From NCBI GenBank assembly GCA_021838785.1, contig JAKCCV010000001.1, positions 248,001 through 312,000 of the forward strand: a stretch of DNA of 64,000 nt, read 5' to 3'. The DNA is from Acidobacteriota bacterium. Its GTDB lineage: Bacteria > Acidobacteriota > Terriglobia > UBA7540. Shown one piece after another: positions 47,429 through 54,538 of the stretch; positions within the stretch are counted from its first letter, which is position 1, and each line of letters starts with the position of its first letter. The translations under genes were made by a program, and so were the position numbers. Below the pieces are notes generated by a model that saw only the letters and a program-made list of their open reading frames with translations, made no database searches and had not been told where the DNA came from.

Positions 47429-48181
47429 ATGCCAATAGACGCAACGAAGTCCGTGAAAGAGATTGTGCTCGAAGTCCCGGCCTCGATCAGCGTTTTTGAG
47501 CGGCTGGGCATTGACTACTGTTGTGGCGGCGACCAGCAGCTCGAAGCCGCATGTCAGGCGGCCGGGCGACCGGTTGAGGAAGTTTTGCGTTCCCTCGAAG
47601 CCGCCAAAACCGCGACGCATGGGGAAACAAGCATCCTCGACTGGAGCCGAGAGCCTCTGGCAAGATTGATGAGCCACATTGTTGAAAAGCATCACACCTT
47701 TTGCCGTGAGCAAGTCTCGCGCCTCGAGCCGCTGCTCGCCAAGGTCAGCGAGGCGCACGGCGCCAGACATCCCGAACTCCGCCGCCTCCAAAACCTGTTC
47801 GCAGGAATGAGCAAGGAGCTGTTAATGCATCTGGTGAAGGAGGAACAAACATTGTTCCCTTACATCGCGCATATGGAGGAGACGGTCCGCCAAGGCCGGC
47901 CGCTTCTCCGGCCAGCGTTCGGGACCGTTCAAAACCCGGTGCGCATGATGGTGCTGGAGCATGACAACGCGGGCGCAACCCTCCACGAAATGCGCAGGCT
48001 GAGCCGCGACTACGAGGTCCCGGCGGATGGTTGCAACAGTTACCGCGCACTGTACGACGGCCTCATGACTTTTGAGAGCGACATGCATCAGCACGTCCAC
48101 CTTGAAAACAACATTCTGTTTCCTCGCGCCGTGGGCATGGAAGACGCAGCCGTTGCTCAGGAAAAACCTGCCGGCACTTAG
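47429..48181 (+). CDS. ric: Iron-sulfur cluster repair di-iron protein (RIC/ScdA/YtfE)
   Basis: This 250-residue protein repairs iron-sulfur clusters damaged by nitric oxide or oxidants. The N-terminal ScdA domain (about 5-60) has FERLGIDYCCGGDQ, with the paired Cys31-Cys32. The hemerythrin-like di-iron domain (about 75-235) has HIVEKHHTFC, MHLVKEEQTLFP, LEHDNAG and a late HQHVHLENNILFP, supplying His and Glu ligands. The start ATG at 47429 follows AAAAGGAG. It precedes mobA by about 190 bp on the same strand, which places iron-sulfur repair next to molybdenum cofactor synthesis. Regulation by a nitric-oxide sensor is typical, but no site is recognised here. Confidence 0.92.
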   Translation: MPIDATKSVKEIVLEVPASISVFERLGIDYCCGGDQQLEAACQAAGRPVEEVLRSLEAAKTATHGETSILDWSREPLARLMSHIVEKHHTFCREQVSRLEPLLAKVSEAHGARHPELRRLQNLFAGMSKELLMHLVKEEQTLFPYIAHMEETVRQGRPLLRPAFGTVQNPVRMMVLEHDNAGATLHEMRRLSRDYEVPADGCNSYRALYDGLMTFESDMHQHVHLENNILFPRAVGMEDAAVAQEKPAGT

Positions 48182-48374
48182 GGCAGCCTCCTCGCCGGCC
48201 CAGAGCACCTTGCCGCTTGACTCATTTTCAGCTCCTTGGAAAATAATAAGGCTCGTTTCCGGGGAGCTATCGCCGGGCCGACGCTGCCAACCGGCAACGC
48301 CGCCGTGCGCATCGCGTGCCACCGACCATCGCATCGCGTCGCGCGAAAGGTTGATGCTGGCGAAAGAGCGGATC

Positions 48375-48986
48375 ATGGACGAACATCTCCATTTGAGTGG
48401 CTTTGTGTTGGCCGGCGGACGCAGCGCCCGCATGGGAGTAGATAAAGCGCGGCTTGAAATCGCAGGTGTACCGCTCTTGGTACGAACGGTGGAGCTTCTG
48501 AAACCCTATGTTGATTCGGTAACGGTTCTGGCCCCGGCCGACCGATACGAATTCATTCAAGAGCCAAATCTTCCGGACCGCTGGCCAGGGAAAGGGCCGC
48601 TGGCGGCCATTCTGACCGGGCTTGAGCATCTGCGGGGCGAATGGGGAATCTTTCTTGCCTGTGATCTCCCCTTGCTTGACGGCCGATTCATCCAGATGCT
48701 CGCGCGACGCGCAAGGGCCGGCAACGCGGACGCTGTGGTGCCGCGCACCGCAGAAGGCTGGCAGCCGCTTTGCGCCGCCTACCGCCGGTCGAGCACCCAA
48801 ACAATTCGCCAAGCCCTCGAAGCAGGAGAGACGGCTATCATTCAAGTTCTGCCACGATTACAGACCGACGTGTTGACGCCGGAGGAGCTGGCGACAGCGG
48901 GCATGGATGAAATCATCTTCGAGAACCTGAACGGCCCCGAAGATTGGAAAAGAGTCACAAAACTTTTGGACGCTGGTGCGCGATGA
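48375..48986 (+). CDS. mobA: Molybdenum cofactor guanylyltransferase
   Basis: This 203-residue enzyme joins GMP to molybdopterin-bound molybdenum. The N-terminal nucleotide-binding motif VLAGGRSARMGVDKARL (about 11-27) is diagnostic, and GKGPLAAILTGLE and FLACDLPLLDG follow with the Mg-binding Asp. I chose the ATG at 48375. An ATG at 48354 adds seven residues and has GAAAGG upstream, so it is an open alternative. The stop overlaps the next gene, an FmdE-like protein, in ATGA (48983-48986), so the two proteins are probably made in parallel. Confidence 0.9.
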   Translation: MDEHLHLSGFVLAGGRSARMGVDKARLEIAGVPLLVRTVELLKPYVDSVTVLAPADRYEFIQEPNLPDRWPGKGPLAAILTGLEHLRGEWGIFLACDLPLLDGRFIQMLARRARAGNADAVVPRTAEGWQPLCAAYRRSSTQTIRQALEAGETAIIQVLPRLQTDVLTPEELATAGMDEIIFENLNGPEDWKRVTKLLDAGAR

Positions 48987-49558
48987 AAAGCTTTGAGGAT
49001 TACATCCAGGCCGCCTCCAAGAATGGCCGGCCGCCCCGGCCGGGGATTGTTCTCGGTGTCAGGATGTGCCTCGTGGCGCTTAAGCGGCTTGAGATTGACG
49101 ATCCAAACAAACACAAAAGGTCTCTGGTCGTGGTGGCTGAGACCGACCGCTGCCTGCCGGATGCAATTCAACTCGTCACCGGGTGTCGGCTTGCCAACCG
49201 CACGTTGAAGTTAAGGGATATGGGCAAGATGGCGGCAAGCTTCGTTGATTTGGCCACGAATCGCGCGGTTCGTGTTGCGGCGCGTGAATCAGCAAACGAG
49301 AGGAGTGCCGCCGAATATCCCGAGCTGGACCGCCTTGAAGCCCTTGCGAGAGCCTATCGCACCTTTCCGGATGAAAAACTGTTTAGGGCTGATTGGGTGA
49401 AGGTCCAGCTCCAGCCGGAAGATGTGCCCGGCAGCCATTTTCAGCGGGTGGTTTGCGAACAATGCGGCGAGGGCATCGGTTTTCACCGCGAAGTGCGCAT
49501 GGGCGGGCGCATCCTCTGCCGCGCCTGTGCCGGGGATAGCTATTACGAATTGCTCTGA
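48983..49558 (+). CDS. FmdE-like protein with C-terminal zinc finger
   Basis: This 191-residue protein resembles the FmdE domain associated with formylmethanofuran dehydrogenase. The core block is ETDRCLPDAIQLVTGCRLANRTL (from about residue 53, with C57 and C68) and GKMAASFVD follows. The usual N-terminal H-x-C-x-G metal site is absent; it reads RPPRPGIVLG. A C-terminal zinc ribbon has C158/C161 and C179/C182. It is translationally coupled to mobA through ATGA, which suggests a role with molybdenum enzymes such as formate dehydrogenase or a metal chaperone. The start at 48983 lies inside the mobA stop. True methanofuran chemistry is unlikely. Confidence 0.82.
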   Translation: MKSFEDYIQAASKNGRPPRPGIVLGVRMCLVALKRLEIDDPNKHKRSLVVVAETDRCLPDAIQLVTGCRLANRTLKLRDMGKMAASFVDLATNRAVRVAARESANERSAAEYPELDRLEALARAYRTFPDEKLFRADWVKVQLQPEDVPGSHFQRVVCEQCGEGIGFHREVRMGGRILCRACAGDSYYELL

Positions 49559-49989
49559 CCCTCGGCGATGACCCTTCGGGCCCGTCGTTCGAGGATGCTT
49601 CCGGCGCCTCCCAGGAGCTTTGCCCCGCGAGAAGTGCCAACATGGCGACGGAGCTTCCCGAAGCCTGGAAGAACGCCTACGCGCGGGATCGAATTACCAA
49701 AATCCGATTACGCCGACCCGAGGCCCGAGCGTCCGGCGAGCCAGCTTCCGTAGAAGCACAAGAACTCATCAACCACCGGCCCGGCAGCAACGCCATCACC
49801 AAAACGAACACTCCGCCCAGCGAAGGGTTGCGTTCGTGAGACAAGCGCCGCGGGGCGAAGCGGCACTGTTTCCAGCGCCTTGTTTCGAGCCCCGGAAACA
49901 ACATCACGAGTTGGCTATCGCTGGGCACCTGACCATAAAAATTGTTTATGGGAGCAACTGAAATTTTTTTCTTGCATCTATCGCGGTGT
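49559..49989. other. Intergenic region ending in an AT-rich segment
   Basis: About 430 bp with only short shadow-like frames. The last 60 bp (49930-49990) are AT-rich and contain CCATAA-N7-TTATGG (49933-49951), unlike the surrounding GC-rich sequence. A promoter for the next genes is expected there, but no box pair is convincing. Confidence 0.4.
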
Positions 49990-50011
49990 GTAGTGGTAAG
50001 CTATCCACTAC
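49990..50011. promoter_or_regulatory. Palindrome upstream of the 140-residue protein, possible operator
   Basis: GTAGTGG (49990-49996), 8 bp, CCACTAC (50005-50011): perfect 7-bp inverted arms, 16 bp before the start codon and next to the GGGAGG ribosome binding site. It looks like an operator for a dimeric repressor or an RNA stem that hides the translation start. Confidence 0.5.
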
Positions 50012-50027
50012 GGAAGGGAGGCGAGGG

Positions 50028-50450
50028 ATGGCCTTTATCCGGCGGCGGGGCAACTCCTACTATTTAGTCCATAACGTGCGGAATAACGGCCAGGTAAAAC
50101 AGATTCATCTCGCCTGTCTCGGCCGTCGTCCGCGAATTAGCGAGGACGTGATGCAGGGCGTGGCTGCCCGCCACCCCTTCATTAAGGTGGACTGGCAAAG
50201 TCTTCGGCGGAAGGCTTCCCAGGAACTCGTCAAGCCGTTTGAAAACAACGCACAATTCGTCCACGACCTGGTTGGCGCAGTACGAAATCTCTCGCTGGAT
50301 ATCGCGGATTTGCATTTTCCGGTTCTCGAGATGACGCATGACCGAGAACTGGTGGCGGAGCTCGCAAGCAGCCTCAAACTGCTCCGTTCGACCCTTGATG
50401 TGAAGTTGAACCAGTTAGGGAAGGGACGATCGCGCCCTTACGCGAATTAA
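50028..50450 (+). CDS. Unrecognised 140-residue protein paired with a Clp ATPase
   Basis: The start ATG at 50028 has GGGAGG upstream. The N-terminal 36 residues (MAFIRRRGNSYYLVHNVR ... LACLGRR) resemble the small beta-domain found at the start of IS1634-type transposases, with Tyr-Tyr-x-Val and a final LG. The rest (about 45-135) is helical, with KPFENNAQFVHDLVGAVRNLSLDIAD and no known motif. No transposase catalytic residues follow, so it is not a transposase. It is 19 bp upstream of the Clp ATPase gene on the same strand, so the two are one operon and may work together, for example as adaptor and unfoldase. That role is inferred only from position. Confidence 0.7.
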   Translation: MAFIRRRGNSYYLVHNVRNNGQVKQIHLACLGRRPRISEDVMQGVAARHPFIKVDWQSLRRKASQELVKPFENNAQFVHDLVGAVRNLSLDIADLHFPVLEMTHDRELVAELASSLKLLRSTLDVKLNQLGKGRSRPYAN

Positions 50451-50469
50451 GTATGGGAGGCGTCCATCA

Positions 50470-51612
50470 ATGACCACCGCGCAAACCATTCTTGATCCTT
50501 CGCTGCAAAGCCCGGAGGTTCGGGAATTCGAAAAAGGGTTGCTATCCCGTGTTGTCGGGCAGGATCGCGCCGTGCGGCGTTTAGCTCGGGTCTATCAGGT
50601 GTTTACGGCGGGATTGTCAAGTCCTGGACGGCCTCTGGTGAACCTTCTCTTTCTAGGTCCCACAGGTTCGGGCAAAACGCGATTGGTCGAGGCGGTTGCC
50701 GAGGTCCTGTTTAATGACCCCCACGCCATCTTAAAGATGGACTGCGCGGAGTTTCAACACAGCCACGAAATTGCCAAACTGCTAGGCTCTCCTCCGGGCT
50801 ACCTCGGGCATCGCGAAACCCAGCCCTTGATTACACAGGAGGCATTGGAGGCGCACTTCACCGACAAGCTGAAGTTATCGCTCGTGCTCTTTGACGAGAT
50901 TGAGAAGGCCTCCGATGCGCTCTGGCAACTTCTGCTCGGCATCCTCGACAAGGCAACCCTCACCCTGGGAGATAACCGTCGCGTGGACTTCTCACACGCC
51001 ATGATCTTTATGACGTCCAACCTGGGCTCCCAAGAAGTGATGCGGCTGATGAACGGAGGCCTGGGATTTGCCAGTCGCCAGGCGGAGGATAGCGAAGAAT
51101 TAGACTATAAGATATATCGCGCGGCGGTGGATGCGGCCCGGCGAAAGTATTCTCCTGAATTTATGAACCGGATTGACAAGGTCATTGTTTTCCGCGCCCT
51201 CAAACCCGAGCACTTGGAGAAGATTCTGGACATCGAGCTGGCCCGTGTTCAAGAACGGATCATCTCCGCGACCGGCGACAACCAATTCGTGTTCAAGTGC
51301 ATGCCGTCGGCTCGGCGGTTTCTTTTGAGGGAAGGGACGGACCCCAAGTTTGGCGCTCGACACTTGAAGCGCGCCATTGAGCGCCATCTGGTTTTTCCAA
51401 TATCTAATCTTCTGGCCACCAAGCAAGTTCAACTCGGCGACTTCGTCACGGTGGATGCCACTGAAGATGGCCGACGACTCATTTTCCTTCGGCAGGAGCA
51501 AGGTGCTGTTGTAGGAACCGGACAAGCCGTCGGGGAGTCGCCGCCCATCGCTGCCATCGTCTCAACACCGAAGGCCGCGCGTGCCCTGGCACGGCGTGCT
51601 AGCCGCAACTGA
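50470..51612 (+). CDS. Stand-alone single-module Clp AAA+ ATPase
   Basis: This 380-residue protein matches only the second ATPase module of ClpA/ClpB/ClpC. There is no N-domain or first module. Seen in order are Walker A GPTGSGKT (63-70), pore loop GYLG (110-113), Walker B VLFDEIEKA (139-147), sensor 1 TSN (182-184), the Arg finger in FMNRID (R234) and sensor 2 GARHLKR (295-301). A LGF tripeptide (198-200) falls where ClpA and ClpC carry the ClpP-docking loop, which ClpB lacks. The tail after about 350 is Ala/Ser-rich. It probably unfolds or remodels a specific client, maybe together with the clpP product at 44866-45471. Confidence 0.88.
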   Translation: MTTAQTILDPSLQSPEVREFEKGLLSRVVGQDRAVRRLARVYQVFTAGLSSPGRPLVNLLFLGPTGSGKTRLVEAVAEVLFNDPHAILKMDCAEFQHSHEIAKLLGSPPGYLGHRETQPLITQEALEAHFTDKLKLSLVLFDEIEKASDALWQLLLGILDKATLTLGDNRRVDFSHAMIFMTSNLGSQEVMRLMNGGLGFASRQAEDSEELDYKIYRAAVDAARRKYSPEFMNRIDKVIVFRALKPEHLEKILDIELARVQERIISATGDNQFVFKCMPSARRFLLREGTDPKFGARHLKRAIERHLVFPISNLLATKQVQLGDFVTVDATEDGRRLIFLRQEQGAVVGTGQAVGESPPIAAIVSTPKAARALARRASRN

Positions 51613-51841
51613 ACTGCTCCGAACGATACCCGATCGTCATTCAGCGCCCCACGACTCCTGACCTTGTGGTGTTAAGGGCTAAAAGCGGTGGGCGCGGGGG
51701 CCTCTTTATCTCAACCGTGCTCGCGAGGGCGCCCGGACCCGGGTTCTGTTATTTCTATCCCGCCTCCCTCCGCTGGGCCATTGCTGAGGATGGCAGCCAA
51801 GAATCTGTCATGCGGCGTGGCGACCGTCCGACACGAAAGCC

Positions 51842-53488
51842 TCAAGAAGGAGGGCCGTAGCGGACAACGACCAAGGTGAGATCATCCGAGGCGGGGGCCG
51901 AGCCGACAAATTTCCTGACCCCTTCCAGGACGTAGTCGCTGATGCAGGTTGCCGTCCGCGCGGGGCATTCGGCCAGAAGCTCCTTCAGGCGGGCCTCGCC
52001 GAAAAATTCGTCGCTCAGGTCGAGCGCTTCCGGCAAACCATCGGAAAAAATCACAATCAAATCCCCGGATGCAAGCTGGATTGCCGAAGATTCATAAGTG
52101 ACGACGGGGAAAAGCCCCAAAGGCGGGTTGGAAGGCTCGCGCAGCTCAACCACTGTATCCCGCCGGAGGAGAAAAGGCGGATTGTGCCCGGCGCTAATGT
52201 AATCGAAAGTTCCGTCGCGGCTCAGCACACCGTAGAACATGGTGGCAAACATTTCCGGGGGCGTGCGCTCGCAGAGAAAGGCGTTGATGCGGGCGAAGGT
52301 ATCCCCCAGGCGCAGATCGCCGGCCGCAACCGCAGCGAAAGCTCCTTGCAAGCTGGCGGCCATCATGGCGGCCGGAAGTCCCTTGCCTGAGACATCCGCA
52401 ACGCCGAAGCCGTAGCGTCCGCCCGGCAAGCTAAGCACATCATAGTAATCGCCGCCCACGGTGCGGCTGGGGAGGCTGGACGCTTCGACCTCGAAAGTGT
52501 CGCTGGTGGGAAGCTGGCGCGGCAGCAAACTCTGTTGGATGTTTCGGGCCAGCGCCAACTCGTGCTGGATCCGCTCCTGCTGGCGCCTCAGGCGCAGCAG
52601 ACGCGCATTCTCAATCACCGTGGCGCCCTCGACAGCCAGCGTCTGGAGAACTTGTCGGTCAAGCCCCGTCAGCGAGGTAGCATGCGAGCGACTCTCCAGA
52701 TAGAGCACCCCGAGCAGCTCCGGCTCCGGGCCCCCCATCGTTTCTCCGCCCATTTCGAGAACCGGTAACTTGGCGAGCGGTACCGCTACCACACCGCAAG
52801 CTCCGCCCTGCAAGGTTCGCGTTTCCTGCGCCGTGTGGCCCGTCGCGCCTTCCTCAAGCATCAACTCTTCTCGGCCAGTTTGTACGACCTTTTGCACGAT
52901 GGCTTCCGAGTAATCTCCGGGAGAGCTGAGAAGAGTCGAAATGCCCTGGGCTCGTCCCAGGCGGAACTGCAACTGGCCGCTCGCGTCTTGGAGAAAGAGC
53001 AAGCCGCGCTCGGCGCCCGTCAGGCTGAGGGCAGCGTCCACCAGAGCTGTTAGGACCTCCTCCAGCACCGGCGCCCGCACCAGCTTGTGCGCCATTTGCA
53101 GCAACAGCGAAAGGTGTTGCAGTTGCGGCGCGGGACTCTCCGCAACCTTTTCGAACTGCTCCAGCAGCTCAGGCAGCTCGGGATCCCGTAAGACAAAGAT
53201 GAGCGTGTAAGCATCCGCCACACCCAGGCTGATTCGGTCGCCACTCTTCAGCCGACACGTGCTGACCCGCTCGCCGTTCACATAGGTTCCATGCCGGCTC
53301 CCTAAATCTTCCAGGAGATAGCCATCGCCATCCTGCACAACGCGAGCATGGTTGCGCGAAACTCGCCCATCGAGCATCACTAAGTCATTTTCGCCTTGGC
53401 GACCCATGGTGAACGGGAAGCGATGGATTTCCACCTCCCGCGTGCTCCCGGAAGTGTCTCGCACCTGCAAATGGGGGGATTTGATCAT
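51842..53488 (-). CDS. FHA-GAF-PP2C (RsbU/SpoIIE-type) serine phosphatase
   Basis: This 548-residue signalling protein has an FHA domain at about 20-100, with FTMGRQGENDLVML, VSRNHARV and LGSRHGTYVNG, which binds phosphothreonine. A GAF domain follows (about 130-300), then a coiled linker and a PP2C-type phosphatase (about 335-545). In the latter GGDYYDVLSLPG, GVADVSGKGLPAAMMAA and IVIFSDGLPEA supply the metal-binding Asp residues. Such proteins dephosphorylate anti-sigma factor antagonists (STAS proteins). No antagonist gene is adjacent, but the STAS-TolC fusion at 35098-36720 is elsewhere in the window; a link is not indicated. The start is the ATG at 53488. Confidence 0.93.
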   Translation of the reverse strand: MIKSPHLQVRDTSGSTREVEIHRFPFTMGRQGENDLVMLDGRVSRNHARVVQDGDGYLLEDLGSRHGTYVNGERVSTCRLKSGDRISLGVADAYTLIFVLRDPELPELLEQFEKVAESPAPQLQHLSLLLQMAHKLVRAPVLEEVLTALVDAALSLTGAERGLLFLQDASGQLQFRLGRAQGISTLLSSPGDYSEAIVQKVVQTGREELMLEEGATGHTAQETRTLQGGACGVVAVPLAKLPVLEMGGETMGGPEPELLGVLYLESRSHATSLTGLDRQVLQTLAVEGATVIENARLLRLRRQQERIQHELALARNIQQSLLPRQLPTSDTFEVEASSLPSRTVGGDYYDVLSLPGGRYGFGVADVSGKGLPAAMMAASLQGAFAAVAAGDLRLGDTFARINAFLCERTPPEMFATMFYGVLSRDGTFDYISAGHNPPFLLRRDTVVELREPSNPPLGLFPVVTYESSAIQLASGDLIVIFSDGLPEALDLSDEFFGEARLKELLAECPARTATCISDYVLEGVRKFVGSAPASDDLTLVVVRYGPPS

Positions 53489-53773
53489 AGCCGCGGCGCC
53501 GTCACCATTATACCAGTCCCTTTCACGACGACCCGGTTCTTCTTAAGGCGGATTGTGAAACCGAAGGTTGCGCCGCACCACGGACCGTAACCCGCAGGCC
53601 ACCGAGTGGCAGAAGGCGGGGCAACGAAGTCATGCCCGACCCGGCCTGCGAACCGGAAAGAATCCCAGTCCGGCGGGGAAACAAGTCCCTCCGATAAGGT
53701 CCCATCGTCGAAATTCCTTCTACGCCTTGAGGGGTGAGCGCCGCCTTGACTTTCAGATGGAGGGCGCTTTAAC

Positions 53774-54535
53774 TTGGAAACGATGCGGGCCATCGCCCCG
53801 GAACCGAGACCTGCAACGAGCGAGACGCTCGCAACGTACTACGGGACGTTGCTGCAACACTTCGGCCCGCAGCATTGGTGGCCGGCGCGCACTCGCTTGG
53901 AAGTGATCGTCGGAGCGATTCTGACGCAGAATACTTCATGGCGAAACGTTGAGGTCGCCGTGGCCCGCTTGCGAAGAGCCGGATTGCTCCAACATCGGGC
54001 GCTGCTGAATGCTCCTTTGTCCAGGCTCGAATCCTGCATCCGCCCGGCGGGCTATTATCGGCAAAAGGCGCGGACCCTGAAAGCTTTTGCGTCGTTTTTT
54101 GAAGATCAGTTTGGGGGATCATTCCATCGGCTGTTCCATCTGCCGATGGGTGAATGCCGGGCTCGGCTACTGAGCATCAAAGGATTCGGGCCGGAAACGG
54201 CGGACTCGGTCTTGCTTTACGCCGGCAAGTTTCCAATCTTTGTCGTGGACGCCTACACGCGGCGCATTTTAAGCCGCCACGGTTTGGTTCCTCCCGACGC
54301 CGATTATGCGACCACGCAGGCGATGGTGCATCAGCATTTGAAGCCCGAAACGAAGGTCTATAACGAGTTTCACGCGCTGCTCGTCGAGACCGGGAAAACG
54401 TATTGCCGACCGCAACAACCTCGCTGCTCCTCGTGCCCGTTAAGGCCTTTTCTTCCGGTGGCGGGGCCTGTGCTGGTTGCCGGAAGCCTTGCCAACAGCC
54501 CGGCGTGGGCCCTGGCGGCCGAAGAGGCTGAATAG
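53774..54535 (+). CDS. HhH-GPD DNA glycosylase, endonuclease III-like (MagIII-like)
   Basis: This 253-residue base-excision enzyme has the helix-hairpin-helix LLSIKGFGPETADSVLLY (132-149) and the catalytic Asp in VVDAYTRR (D159). The Lys that makes endonuclease III a lyase, usually GVGRKTA, is replaced by GFGPETA. That points to a monofunctional glycosylase like H. pylori MagIII, which removes 3-methyladenine. The C-terminal iron-sulfur loop has Cys211, Cys218 and Cys221, but the expected fourth Cys is Leu227, so a 4Fe-4S cluster is doubtful. The start may be the TTG at 53774 (GGAGG ten bases before) or the ATG at 53783. It ends three bases before ntrY. Confidence 0.85.
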   Translation: METMRAIAPEPRPATSETLATYYGTLLQHFGPQHWWPARTRLEVIVGAILTQNTSWRNVEVAVARLRRAGLLQHRALLNAPLSRLESCIRPAGYYRQKARTLKAFASFFEDQFGGSFHRLFHLPMGECRARLLSIKGFGPETADSVLLYAGKFPIFVVDAYTRRILSRHGLVPPDADYATTQAMVHQHLKPETKVYNEFHALLVETGKTYCRPQQPRCSSCPLRPFLPVAGPVLVAGSLANSPAWALAAEEAE

Positions 54536-54538
54536 GTT

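Noticed and set aside
50028-50450. Calling the 140-residue protein a transposase
   Set aside because: Only the N-terminal beta-domain is transposase-like; no catalytic DDE residues, terminal repeats or target duplications are seen.
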